From: Hyphomonadaceae bacterium
Lineage (GTDB): Bacteria; Pseudomonadota; Alphaproteobacteria; Caulobacterales; Hyphomonadaceae
Length of the DNA: 17,844 nt
Direction of reading: 5' to 3'
Assembly (NCBI GenBank): GCA_030696545.1
Contig: JAUYSA010000471.1
Span: forward strand, 1 to 17,844
The position numbers and the translations under genes were made by a program. Below the pieces are notes generated by a model. The model did no database searches and was not told the DNA's origin. It saw only the letters and a program-made list of their open reading frames with translations. Shown here piece by piece: positions 1-7,147 of the stretch; position 1 is the first letter of the stretch, and each line of letters begins with the position of its first letter.

Positions 1-2
1 CA

Positions 3-215
3 TCAGTGCAACTGCGTTATCGGCTCCAGGTGTTGTTCGCGCCATTCGCCGTCGACGCCCCCTACAAGGATGCTTGCTGGCCCATCTTCAAGCTCAAGCC
101 TCCGCCGCGCTGCCGCTAGCGCCTCGGTTTCGGAGGCGAACTGGCCCAGCTCCAGAGCGTCCCAGTCAATCAGGAACCAGCGTGAGCCTCGCCAGACAAT
201 CGACATGTCGCACAT
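3..215 (-). CDS. Small hypothetical protein, 70 aa
   Basis: I do not recognise a family. The 70-residue protein is soluble-looking, with Trp-rich segments near the N-terminus (WRGSRWFLIDWD) and an Ala/Arg/Glu-rich helix in the middle. It has no signal peptide, membrane segment or cysteine motif. The ATG at 215 has a strong Shine-Dalgarno GGAGG a few bases upstream, which fixes the start, and that ribosome site lies inside a perfect hairpin (222-240). It appears to be a single gene reading towards the window edge, complete with a TGA at 3-5. The next 380 bases upstream carry nothing convincing. It is probably real because of the ribosome site. Function unknown. Confidence 0.6.
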   Translation of the reverse strand: MCDMSIVWRGSRWFLIDWDALELGQFASETEALAAARRRLELEDGPASILVGGVDGEWREQHLEPITQLH

Positions 216-221
216 GATGCA

Positions 222-240
222 CCTCCGCCCGTAACGGAGG
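222..240 (-). promoter_or_regulatory. Hairpin that buries the Shine-Dalgarno of the 70-aa gene
   Basis: Read on the minus strand, CCTCCG and CGGAGG form a perfect 6-bp stem around a 7-base loop. The right arm is the Shine-Dalgarno GGAGG of the gene starting at 215, about 6 bases from the ATG. The left arm is its exact anti-Shine-Dalgarno. A folded transcript would hide the ribosome site. The pairing is seen directly; a regulatory role is inferred, since a GGAGG/CCTCC pair could also arise by chance. Confidence 0.45.
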
Positions 241-586
241 AGCCAACGTGGTTTCCAAGCACTTAATTCCGCGCTGCAGCGACAAGGACGTGATCACTGC
301 CAGAACAACCACGCTGCCATAGCGCGAGTCTCAGCGGTGTTCAGGGCACGCACCAGCTGCGTCGGGATAGAGGTGTGGCAAGAGGTACGGCCAATCGTCA
401 GAATGGACCGCCTGGCGCTTGGGAACCCCAACCAAACCGCCAACGATCAGCTCTCACCCTGAAGGCGACGCTTCACTTGCATCGGACGAGATCAACCCAG
501 TCGTTAAATTCGACTTCTCGCGGGACACCATTGTAGCCAAGACCGTGCGGTGAGCGTTTGTTAGACGAGCCCAAAATGAGCCCAGA
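241..586. other. Gap with no convincing gene
   Basis: About 345 bases between the 70-aa gene and the IS6-like remnant. All frames on both strands are short, interrupted and lack ribosome sites. I saw no tRNA, terminator or long repeat. A short direct repeat, GAGCCCA, occurs at 567-573 and 578-584, just outside the presumed end of the insertion-sequence remnant. It may be a trace of the insertion or chance. Confidence 0.4.
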
Positions 587-619
587 GGGTGCTGTCAGTC
601 CAACGGCAGCGTTTTGGCC

Positions 620-831
620 TCAGGCCATAAGCGACTGCCACTCAGCCAGGGCCGCTGAGCGGTTGGCTTGTAAATCTCCCGACTGGTTAGGTGGCGCTCC
701 TGATTGAAGTGGTTGTGGACGGCGCCGTGCACGGAGGCGAATTTCTGAAGGGTCTTCGTCGTCCGGAACCTGAGCAGTGCCCGCTCTGGTCGTCGGTACT
801 TGGCGCGAAGGTGCCGCTGCAGGAGGCCCAT
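620..831 (-). pseudogene. C-terminal remnant of an IS6-like DDE transposase, frameshifted
   Basis: The minus strand encodes the characteristic end of IS6-family DDE transposases of alphaproteobacteria: an RRPERALLRFR segment, then KTLQKFASVHGAVHNHFNQE, then RHLTSREIYK. After IYK the family ending (NRSAALAEW, then QSLMA and stop) continues only in another frame, so about one base has been lost near 672. The restored stop is TGA at 620-622. The N-terminal three quarters of the transposase, including its first catalytic aspartates, are absent. The residues before RRPER do not fit the family, so the element was cut there. A terminal repeat candidate, GGGTGCTGTCA, lies at 587-597. Family recognition is from memory of the conserved tail. 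The gene is dead. Confidence 0.65.
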
Positions 832-939
832 GGCGCGTCCGCCCGGCTCCCGCGGGGGTTGCCGGCGGATCAGACGACCATGTAGCTAAGGACCTGAATT
901 GAGCAGAACCCGGCCGGTTGGGCTGGCACCACAGCCACT

Positions 940-1440
940 TCAGTCCTCGCAGGCTTCGGCCATCAGCTGCATATGGCGGTCAGAGGAGGAATCGCGTCTT
1001 TGCATATGCTCGAGGTGAACGAGGGTGGTCACCAGGTCGGCCCCCCTCTCGAGTGTGAGGTGCACCGGACAGCGGTTAGCAATTTCCAACAGTCGGCGCC
1101 GCTGAGCTTCGTCGAGGTCGCCCGCCAGGGCGATCTCTCGGGCGAAGCGGTCGCGGTTAACGAGCTTGTCGCGCCGGTGCAACACGCGGACCTCAACACA
1201 TTTCAGCGGCCATCCCTTGCGTTCAGCGTACAGGCGCAACGTCATCGCCGTGCATGCACCCAACCCCGCAGCCAACAACTCGTAAGGATTGGGTCCCGTC
1301 CCGTCCCCGCCGACGCTCACCGGCTCATCGGCCAAGAAGGCTTCGCCAGCGGTCTGAATCTTGACTTGAAAGCGGCCCTCGCCTGTTTCCTTTACCAGCA
1401 CGCCGTCGATAGGCGGAGAGTCTGCTGCGATCCCGGTCAT
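940..1440 (-). CDS. OsmC family peroxiredoxin-like protein
   Basis: OsmC/Ohr-type proteins are cytoplasmic dimers that use two cysteines to reduce organic hydroperoxides or react with reactive sulfur species. Here the conserved GPNPYELLAAGLGACTAMTL block carries Glu54 and the first cysteine (Cys63), and ANRCPVHLTL carries the second (Cys124). Both redox cysteines are present, and 166 residues is normal for the branch resembling E. coli YhfA. I chose ATG at 1440 because GAGGAG sits 5 bases upstream; a GTG at 1446 would overlap that site. The gene follows a universal stress protein gene on the same strand, 268 bases away, so both may belong to one oxidative or starvation stress set, perhaps with separate promoters. 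The exact substrate cannot be read from the sequence. Confidence 0.9.
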   Translation of the reverse strand: MTGIAADSPPIDGVLVKETGEGRFQVKIQTAGEAFLADEPVSVGGDGTGPNPYELLAAGLGACTAMTLRLYAERKGWPLKCVEVRVLHRRDKLVNRDRFAREIALAGDLDEAQRRRLLEIANRCPVHLTLERGADLVTTLVHLEHMQRRDSSSDRHMQLMAEACED

Positions 1441-1708
1441 GAGCACTCCTCACCAGGCGAAGGCTGAACGTGCGTCCGGCGGTGTCCGTGCGCAAGCCTC
1501 TGATCCAATGCTCGAACGGCGAGGAGCGGGGCTCCTCATGCTATCGTACGCAATTCTTCGTGTATCTGGCGGCTCTGAGGGCTGTGTGTCGCCATATTCC
1601 CACGCCTGCCACCCGCGCGTGAACTGCCGACGCTTCAACAGGATGCGATCCCTTCCGCCAAGCAGACCGTGAACATTCCGGGAGAGGAAGCGGTGTTCAG
1701 TGGGTGCA

Positions 1709-2554
1709 TTAGTGCGATAGTAGTAGGGCGCTCCTTGGTTCGCGAAGAACCTCCTCGGTGGCGCCGCCGAGGATGAATTCGCGAATGCGCGTACGCCCAA
1801 AAGCGCCCATGACGAGAAGGTCCGGTCTCGTTTCCTGCAGGTAGCCGTCGAGTACAGCGCCGATCCGTTTGTCACCCGCATCGATTTCTTCTGCGAGAGC
1901 GTTAACGCCATGAGCCTCCAGGTGGCGCACGGCGTCCCTACCCGAGCCTGCAATGGCGAGGGGCTTCTCGTTTAGAATAGTGAGCACGCGAACCTCCTTT
2001 GCCTTTTGCAACAGAGGTAGCGCGTCCGAAAGTGCGCGCGCTGCTGACCGGCTGCCGTCCCAGGCCAGCACCAGCTTGTCCAACCCTTGCGGGAGCCCCG
2101 TTTTTCCCGTTCCGAAGAGCAAAGTTGGTCGGCCAGAGCTAAAGATTACGGCCTCGGCGATCGACTGCTGGCCAAAGAGCGTATCAGTGATCGGCACCAT
2201 GCACAGGTCGCGTGTCCTGGCTCGCTCAGCCACATGATCGCCCATGGAATAGAGATTGGCGCTGCCGATAAGTGCCTCCCCGAAAACGCCGGCCGCCCTC
2301 GCACTAACAGTAAATTGTTCCAACATCTCACGGCAGGCCTGCAGGCTCTTGGCTTCTTCATTCTGAGCTACACGGCTCAGGCCCATCAAGTGATCCGCCA
2401 GTCGATTTTTGGGCAGTCGTATGTCCACTTTCAGCGCTAGAGCGGTGATCGTGGCTCCAGTCATCGAGGCGAAGCGAACTGCCTGGTCCACAATTTCCGA
2501 CCCCGTTGGCTCAGGGTAGCTGTCGAGCTGTAGCAATATGTCGCTGAGGGGCAT
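1709..2554 (-). CDS. Universal stress protein, tandem UspA domains
   Basis: This is a 281-residue universal stress protein with two UspA-like halves. The N-terminal half (about 1-150) is diverged and lacks a clear nucleotide motif. The C-terminal half begins at KLVLAWDGS (Asp166 and Ser168 are typical of the first strand) and ends with the ATP-binding signature G-x2-G-x9-G at Gly250, Gly253 and Gly263, within MGAFGRTRIREFILGG. Such proteins bind ATP in the cytoplasm and are induced by starvation, low oxygen or oxidants. The ATG at 2554 has GGAG about 9 bases upstream. A degraded paralogue lies just upstream at 2722-2911 and an OsmC gene downstream, which suggests a former stress-gene cluster. 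Which stress it answers cannot be told. Confidence 0.92.
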   Translation of the reverse strand: MPLSDILLQLDSYPEPTGSEIVDQAVRFASMTGATITALALKVDIRLPKNRLADHLMGLSRVAQNEEAKSLQACREMLEQFTVSARAAGVFGEALIGSANLYSMGDHVAERARTRDLCMVPITDTLFGQQSIAEAVIFSSGRPTLLFGTGKTGLPQGLDKLVLAWDGSRSAARALSDALPLLQKAKEVRVLTILNEKPLAIAGSGRDAVRHLEAHGVNALAEEIDAGDKRIGAVLDGYLQETRPDLLVMGAFGRTRIREFILGGATEEVLREPRSALLLSH

Positions 2555-2721
2555 CGTCCAATTCTCCGTTCCTATCCCTGTGTTGGCCGATCTTAACCCA
2601 CTGCAAGACGAAGCGCATGGCAGCTGAGCCCGGCATCCGTGCTAGTGGAGACTAGGAGGCGGCGCCGCGGAGGCCCAAGCCGGGTGCTTCGTCTTCGGCA
2701 GCCATGCTGTCCGCGCGTCTG

Positions 2722-2911
2722 CTACAGTTCGGCCGGACTAACGAGCGCGTCGCGCCAACTGCGCCACTGCTTCTGCGAACGCACGACAGGAACCGGGACC
2801 AGAGCTCTGCGTAACGATTTCGGCGGTACTGCTGCCCAGGAGAAGCCGATTAAGGCCCTGTCGGCCGTGGAAGCTCATGACGATAAGGTCGGAGTTCCGG
2901 AACCTTGCAGA
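2722..2911 (-). pseudogene. Degraded C-terminus of a second universal stress protein
   Basis: On the minus strand, one frame reads DLIVMSFHGRQG, then LNRLLLGSSTAEIV, the ATP-binding end of a UspA domain with G-x2-G-x9-G(S) spacing. It then runs off the family pattern. A one-base shift near 2800 recovers VPVPVVRS, the usual final beta strand (VPVLVVR), and stops at 2722. Upstream of about 2911 the frame meets a stop and no N-terminal half is visible. The whole 2555-3150 interval therefore holds no intact gene, only this relic and the upstream region of the intact universal stress protein. It most likely arose from an old tandem duplication. Confidence 0.6.
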
Positions 2912-3150
2912 GGGCCCGAGCGGTGGTGGAGGTTATGCAGCCGTCGAAGGGGTTGGCCGAGACGCGGCGCGCGCTCGTGGCGCGGAAACGACAAACCCAA
3001 AGTCACGGCGGAGGATGGATCAACGAAGTGCTGGTGAACCACAGCCCTCGTGGCGAAGTCGCGCCCATTCCCGTTTCCACGGGCACTCTGAGTCGCCTCC
3101 GCTGTTCGAATGACTAGCAGGTGAGGTTAATCGTCTCGGAACGTTAAACT

Positions 3151-3378
3151 TCACTTGTTCTGTCCATCTGCGCTATTTTCCTGCAACGAAAGCAGTGCGT
3201 TTTCAATCAGTCGCAGCACTTCGGATCGACTAGGACCCGGCATGCCTTCCGACGATGCCCGCATGAGGGCTTCCTTGTCGTCCCGCCACGACTCAAGCAA
3301 TTGTATCTTCTCATCCGTGCTCAGACGCCTGTCAGCGAGAAGATCATTTGGTGTCTTATATTTGCCGGAATACCCCAT
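3151..3378 (-). CDS. Small conserved protein, 75 aa, unknown function
   Basis: A 75-residue soluble helical protein. Its core reads NDLLADRRLSTDEKIQLLES, then WRDDKEALMRASSEGMPG, a pattern I associate with small alphaproteobacterial proteins of unknown function, often near stress or low-oxygen genes. I chose ATG at 3378 because AGGAGG lies about 8 bases upstream. An upstream GTG-type start at 3432 would add 18 residues (RFDYAERAIVQLL...) that overlap the end of a dehydrogenase relic and are unlikely to be native. It contains no cysteines, signal peptide or membrane segment. It now sits alone between two decayed genes. Confidence 0.7.
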   Translation of the reverse strand: MGYSGKYKTPNDLLADRRLSTDEKIQLLESWRDDKEALMRASSEGMPGPSRSEVLRLIENALLSLQENSADGQNK

Positions 3379-3439
3379 GACAGTCCTCCTCAAAAGCTGA
3401 ACAATCGCTCTCTCGGCGTAATCGAAGCGCACCGCTCGC

Positions 3440-3625
3440 CATAACTATTGAACGCCATGCCACCAGCGCAGCGACGTCGCCACCTTCCGAACTGCGGTCG
3501 AGCGCCATGTTCTTCATGAATTGCGCCATCCCTCACTCAAAGGACTCACCGCGCCACGTCCCGCGCGATCTTCTGCATCATCGACATGTTCATGATGCCG
3601 GGGCAGTAAGCGTTGACCGCTGACC
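3440..3625 (-). pseudogene. C-terminal remnant of a short-chain dehydrogenase (acetoin reductase-like)
   Basis: Minus-strand translation gives AVNAYCPGIMNMSMMQKIAR, then DVAR and a stop at 3546-3548. VNAYCPGI is the conserved strand after the catalytic Tyr/Lys in acetoin and 2,3-butanediol dehydrogenases of the SDR family. After a shift, the next frame (from 3529) gives FMKNMALDRSSEGGDVAALV, matching the usual 'F-x3-IALGR-x-S-x-PEDVA-x-LV' segment. The N-terminal Rossmann part, the catalytic residues and the final GG-x-DGG region are missing. The relic runs into the start of the 75-aa gene. Recognition is by motif memory only; a different SDR subfamily is possible. Confidence 0.5.
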
Positions 3626-4441
3626 ATTGGCAACACGTTTGTTAGTCGAAGAGGGGCTGATGTCGTTCGAGAAAGTCCTGGCGAAGCGCGCACGTCGGAA
3701 CATCACCGCCGCTGGCGGAGACGTCAAACAATCTACAGACGTGGCGGGACGAGCGGGCCCTTTTTTAGTCAAATTGCGGTCGCATGGCTCTCTCCTCATC
3801 AATCGTCATGCTGAGCTTGCGAGTGAAAAAGAAGAACATCGGCGGCGGTAAAGGTCTTGCTGGCATGCGTGAACGCGATCTCAAGGCATCCGCGGCGAAC
3901 GATACTGGCGCTTGCGGAACTCGTCTGCACGGCCATGGGAGTGTTGGTGCTCGCGCGAGGCAAGCGGGGTTGATCTGCAGCTAGATAGGTTGGCGAAGCC
4001 CACCATCCCACCCCCCGCCGCGGGCGGGTTTTCGGACTCCATCGAGCTAGAACGGTCTTGTGTTGCCGAAACTTGCATCGAAGGAAGCAGTCCAAGGGAC
4101 GACGCCAAGGTCCGCCCTAGGCGCGGGTGTTCAGTCCCTCTGTGCCCAGTGCTGTCGCGCCGCTGTAGCGGAAAGATCGCAACTTGAAGTCATCCTCAGA
4201 ACCTCTGAATTATATCCATGCTCGGCCATGTCCTGATCGTGGTGCAAACATCACCGCTGCCGACCCAGCCGCTGGTTGTGCAGCGCCTCGTCAGCGTTGC
4301 CGACCAGATTTCCGACAACGTCACGGCCGTGATATTCCGCAGACGGATTTGGACGAATGAAGTCGGCTAGCTTCTCGAAGACTTGGACGAACGCGCTCGG
4401 ACGTTCCAGCAGCGCGATGATGCTGATGCCGAGCAATTAGC
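3626..4441. other. Long gap with short interrupted frames
   Basis: About 800 bases without a convincing gene. Open frames exist on both strands (for example 3627-3851 plus and 4251-4436 minus) but have no ribosome sites and no family signature. One short frame near 3850-3982 encodes a hydrophobic stretch (ILALAELVCTAMGVLVLAR) but lacks a start. The stretch lies between a dehydrogenase relic and a metal-ATPase relic, so it is most simply read as further eroded coding DNA. Confidence 0.4.
4014..4032 (+). terminator. Candidate rho-independent terminator
   Basis: CCCGCC and GGCGGG form a perfect 6-bp GC stem with a 3-base loop (GCG), followed at once by TTTT. The shape fits a plus-strand intrinsic terminator. 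No intact plus-strand gene precedes it, so it may be left over from a lost gene. Confidence 0.35.
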
Positions 4442-4519
4442 TAGAACCTGTTCTTCGCCTTCGTGTACAACGTGGCCGGCGTGCCGATCGCCGCGGGTGT
4501 GCTCTATCCGCTTTCTGGA
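4442..4519 (+). pseudogene. Fragment of a copper-type P1B ATPase (C-terminal membrane region)
   Basis: The plus strand reads NLFFAFVYNVAGVPIAAGVL, then YPLSG. This is the strongly conserved seventh membrane segment of copper-translocating P1B ATPases (CopA/ActP type), where the Tyr-Asn pair helps bind Cu(I). The preceding bases still resemble the usual 'MSNIRQ' codons (AGCAAT then TAGCTAGAA), but a stop has appeared. Downstream the frame diverges at once and lacks the last membrane segment. Only about 26 codons survive of a protein of roughly 750 residues. Confidence 0.6.
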
Positions 4520-4723
4520 TCAAGCTTGCCAGAGCGTTGCTAGCTTTAGGCGCAGCCGGCCAGAACGGCTGAATAAGAGGCGCCTTCCCGGAAACTGTCT
4601 GAAGCGGTCAAGAGCGATCGGACATGGAAGCTCGATCAACTCTAGCATGATTAAGTGGTACACTGCGAAGCCCACTCGACTACTGTGGTCGCGCAGAACG
4701 CGGCCTTTGTGAAGGTGACTGAA

Positions 4724-5179
4724 ATGTCCGCCAAGGTCATCGTCCTCTTGTTTAACGACAAGCGCGGAGCCCTCTCGGCCGCCGCTCAGCTGAGATGGCT
4801 GAAGGACGAGGGGGACGCCGATTTCACCCTGCATGCAGGGGTAGTTGTCGCCAAGGACGCCCGTGGAAAGCTGTCGCTTCTCCGGCAGAAGGCGAGGCCG
4901 GCGCTTGGTGTGGGGATCGGCGCGCTATGCGGCGCACTCCTCGGCTTGATTGGCGGGCCCGTCGGGGTCGCCGTCGGCGCCGGTACGGGCGCAGTCGTCG
5001 GGCTGAGCAGCGACGTCATCCGCTCCGAACTTGACGACGACTTTGTGGCCGGGATCATGCGCGATCTGAAGCCGGGAAACGCCGCGATTATCATGGAAGC
5101 GCTCGAGGGCAGCGTGACCACGATCGACAACATCGTCGCCGAACATCACGGCCGCGTAACGCGCCAGGACGTGTTTTGA
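4724..5179 (+). CDS. DUF1269 family glycine-zipper membrane protein
   Basis: A 151-residue DUF1269-type protein. An N-terminal alpha/beta domain starts with KVIVLLFNDKRGA. It is followed by a glycine-rich hydrophobic hairpin (about residues 61-94, many G-x3-G spacings) that probably enters the inner membrane. A C-terminal domain ends with GNAAIIMEALEGSVTTIDNI, a segment typical of the family. The biochemical role is unknown; relatives are often found beside stress genes. I chose ATG at 4724 because GAAGGTGA lies just upstream. A start at 4655 would add residues with no counterpart in the family. A hairpin at 5226-5245 lies 46 bases after the stop. Confidence 0.85.
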   Translation: MSAKVIVLLFNDKRGALSAAAQLRWLKDEGDADFTLHAGVVVAKDARGKLSLLRQKARPALGVGIGALCGALLGLIGGPVGVAVGAGTGAVVGLSSDVIRSELDDDFVAGIMRDLKPGNAAIIMEALEGSVTTIDNIVAEHHGRVTRQDVF

Positions 5180-5225
5180 GATGGTTCCGCGCCGCGCCAG
5201 CCCTACGGTTAAATCACACCCGGGA

Positions 5226-5245
5226 ACCGGGAGACCTTCTCCGGT
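5226..5245 (+). other. Bulged hairpin, similar to one at 13075
   Basis: ACCGG-G-AGA pairs with TCTCCGGT: 8 base pairs, one bulged G and a 3-base loop. It lies 46 bases beyond the DUF1269 stop. No T-run follows, so it is not a classic terminator. The central GGGAG(G)ACCTTCTCC recurs at 13077-13091 with compensating changes in the lower stem. Confidence 0.35.
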
Positions 5246-5290
5246 GACATACCCGCAAGCTGCTTCACCGCGCCGTGCCGGCCTGCCGAT

Positions 5291-5314
5291 CATCTGCTTA
5301 GAAGGCAGATGCTC
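5291..5314 (-). other. Anticodon-arm-like tRNA-Arg(TCT) relic, possible attachment scar
   Basis: On the minus strand a perfect 7-bp stem (CATCTGC with GCAGATG) encloses the 7-base loop CTTCTAA, after GAG. This is how an anticodon arm of tRNA-Arg(TCT) reads: C32, T33, anticodon TCT, A37, A38. The 24 bases match the form I recall for that tRNA in alphaproteobacteria. The flanks do not form D or T arms or an acceptor stem (only GGCAGG afterwards recalls the T arm), so this is not a working tRNA. The rest of the 5180-5445 gap holds no gene. Anticodon arms are frequent integrase targets, hence the scar idea. A plain hairpin is the alternative. Confidence 0.35.
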
Positions 5315-5445
5315 AGCTCTGCTTGCGGCGTCCGTACATGACTCATCTGCGACCCTGGCAGGGTCTGCTTTCAGGCCCGAACCATATCGAATGGCGACGC
5401 GCGCTGAGGCTGTGCCGGTACCGTTGGGCGCGTTATGGTTAAGCT

Positions 5446-6132
5446 GTGATAGCACCGCTTTCCACGAACGGGCTCGTTCCGGCTGTAGATTTCCCGACGG
5501 GTCCCTATGAGGCGATCCACGGGATTGTCGGCAAGATGGTCCAGCATGCCCTTTACGAGGACTACGCTGCTGCGTGGAATGCGGTGGCGTACAGGTTTCA
5601 TGCCGCCGTCGAAGCCGGAGAAGCCTTCGAACAATCCCTGAAAGCGGACGGCGCCACGCCGCTTCCGGCGCAGCGCTACAAGCAAGACAAGGCGCTCGCA
5701 CACTTCTTCGCGGACGGGCACTCCACGTTTGAGTCTGTCTTCTACGCTCTGTACGCGATTGCCGCGTTTGTCGAACCGACACGCTTTTCGCTCGCGACAC
5801 CGGCCGACCGGCGAAAGGTCTCGCCGCCCAAAACGGAGACGGCGTTCGTTGCGGCTTTTCCCGGCGATCCGATCTTGCTGGCGATCTCTGCCCTGTTCGC
5901 GGACCCGGCCTACCTCGAATGGCAGCGAATTCGGAACGTGCTTACCCACCGCGCAGCGCCAGGGCGCATGATGTACGTGGGCATTGGCAACGACGACGCG
6001 CCTGCCACCGAGTGGAAACTCGACAACATCCCCCTGGACAACTCGCTGATCCCGACGAGGCGAGCCGCACTCGCGCGAGCGTTGGCGGCTCTCTTGGGCG
6101 CCATCGAGACATTCGTTAGGGCCAAGGTCTGA
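5446..6132 (+). CDS. Putative HEPN-domain protein A, 228 aa
   Basis: A mostly helical 228-residue protein of no named family that I can assign. The useful signal is RIRNVLTHR at residues 161-169. Arg163-Asn164-x3-His168 fits the R-x4-6-H catalytic signature of HEPN ribonucleases, in which the residue after Arg is usually polar. Two helical segments before it (residues 81-110 and 142-160) fit the four-helix HEPN bundle. HEPN proteins act as RNases in toxin-antitoxin, CRISPR and abortive-infection systems. The start is GTG at 5446; its GTGA overlaps the stop of a four-codon ATG frame beginning at 5435, and the ribosome site is weak, so the start is uncertain. Only three bases separate its stop from the next gene, implying one transcript with it. 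Substrate and toxicity are unknown. Confidence 0.65.
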   Translation: MIAPLSTNGLVPAVDFPTGPYEAIHGIVGKMVQHALYEDYAAAWNAVAYRFHAAVEAGEAFEQSLKADGATPLPAQRYKQDKALAHFFADGHSTFESVFYALYAIAAFVEPTRFSLATPADRRKVSPPKTETAFVAAFPGDPILLAISALFADPAYLEWQRIRNVLTHRAAPGRMMYVGIGNDDAPATEWKLDNIPLDNSLIPTRRAALARALAALLGAIETFVRAKV

Positions 6133-6135
6133 TCT

Positions 6136-7107
6136 ATGCCGCGCAACCTTCTGAAAATACCGTCCGTCATCTTCGACCGGCTCAAGTCGTTCGATCAAGA
6201 TGACGTCGTCGCTGCGACCGTAAAGCAACTGCGGCCTGAAGATGTGGCGACCTACGCCCACCTCGGCTTGGCGCTTAACGCGGGTACGCTTGAAACGCCT
6301 CCTCCAGCAGTTCCAAAGCCCACTGCAGGGAAGTTCTCCAAGGCGAACCTGGTAGGGATGGAAAAGGTACGAAAAGACCTGCCAAAGTACGGCAAGGATT
6401 TTATCTTCCTCGCGGAAAGCTGGGGCTCGGGCAGCTATCACCTGGTTACACAGACGCGCCAAGTGTACCCGCGCGATTTCTACCCGCCCAAGCAAGTGAA
6501 CCTGACAGTTGATCTTCTCGAAAAACGAGGCAGCGTTTTCATTGTGAAATTCACCATAGATCAGGTGATCAACAGGCGGACACCGAACTTCCCTCAGGAG
6601 CTTCTCTATAACCTCAACCTTCTACAGGAGAACGTCGGCGCCGCCGACGTATTCCCGAGCGCGGCCACGCTCGTGGAGTATGCGGCGACCGTCCATGTCG
6701 ACTGGCAGCTATTGCCGCCAGGTTCTGTGGACGAGGTACTTCAGGCCATGCTCGCCGGCAGAAAGCCCGTCTCGGCAGCCGAACACGGAGTGATGAAAGA
6801 CCGCATCACGGTCATGTCGCAACTCAGGCCCGAGGCGTTCGTCACGGGAACCGACGGTTTTCAACGATACTTCGGCGCGAAGTTCGGAGACGACTTCGTC
6901 GTGTTCGAGAACCTACGGTACGGCAACGCGATGTACGTCATGTTCGAGGACTGGCAGGCGCTAAGTCAGAAGAGCCGTGTCGAACTCCTCGCGGGTGACC
7001 CTGCCTCCTTTGAACGGATCATTCACCAGCCAGGCTGGATTGATAAGCTGAAGGCCGAACTCGCCGCCTATCGCAAGCGAAAGCGGAGGGAGCAGCGCCT
7101 CCTGTAA
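6136..7107 (+). CDS. Unrecognised 323-aa protein between two HEPN-like genes
   Basis: I do not recognise a named family. An N-terminal helical segment (1-50) is followed by a proline-rich linker (55-65) and a mixed alpha/beta middle (80-200). The C-terminal domain (about 236-311) includes FGDDFVVFENLRYGNAMYVM, then FEDWQALSQKSRVELL, and a RIIHQPGWIDKL end. That end resembles a module I have seen at the C-terminus of several uncharacterised defence-associated proteins; this is memory, not a search. It lacks a clear nuclease, NTPase or membrane motif. The C-terminus is very basic (RKRKRRE). The ATG at 6136 lies three bases after the upstream stop, with AAGG in the preceding codons as ribosome site, so it is coupled to the HEPN-like gene. 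It may be that gene's antidote, sensor or effector partner. Confidence 0.75.
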   Translation: MPRNLLKIPSVIFDRLKSFDQDDVVAATVKQLRPEDVATYAHLGLALNAGTLETPPPAVPKPTAGKFSKANLVGMEKVRKDLPKYGKDFIFLAESWGSGSYHLVTQTRQVYPRDFYPPKQVNLTVDLLEKRGSVFIVKFTIDQVINRRTPNFPQELLYNLNLLQENVGAADVFPSAATLVEYAATVHVDWQLLPPGSVDEVLQAMLAGRKPVSAAEHGVMKDRITVMSQLRPEAFVTGTDGFQRYFGAKFGDDFVVFENLRYGNAMYVMFEDWQALSQKSRVELLAGDPASFERIIHQPGWIDKLKAELAAYRKRKRREQRLL

Positions 7108-7147
7108 GCGTGACAAGCTTAGCTTCGCTGACGCCTTCGGATACCAG

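Noticed and set aside
1521..1537. GAGGAGC-GGG-GCTCCTC hairpin between the stress protein and OsmC genes
   Set aside because: Perfect 7-bp stem but no T-run on either strand, and placed in neither a leader nor a stop-proximal position that would explain it.
3627..3851. Plus-strand frame of 74 codons (ATRLLVEEGLMSFEKVL...)
   Set aside because: No ribosome site, no recognisable domain, and the second half is low-quality sequence.
4251..4436. Minus-strand frame of 61 codons starting MLGISIIALLERPSAF
   Set aside because: Composition is plausible, but it has no ribosome site or family match and lies among decayed genes.
5181..5510. Plus-strand frame of 109 codons
   Set aside because: Pro/Arg/Ser-rich shadow composition; it covers the tRNA-like hairpin on the other strand and runs into the first HEPN-like gene out of frame.
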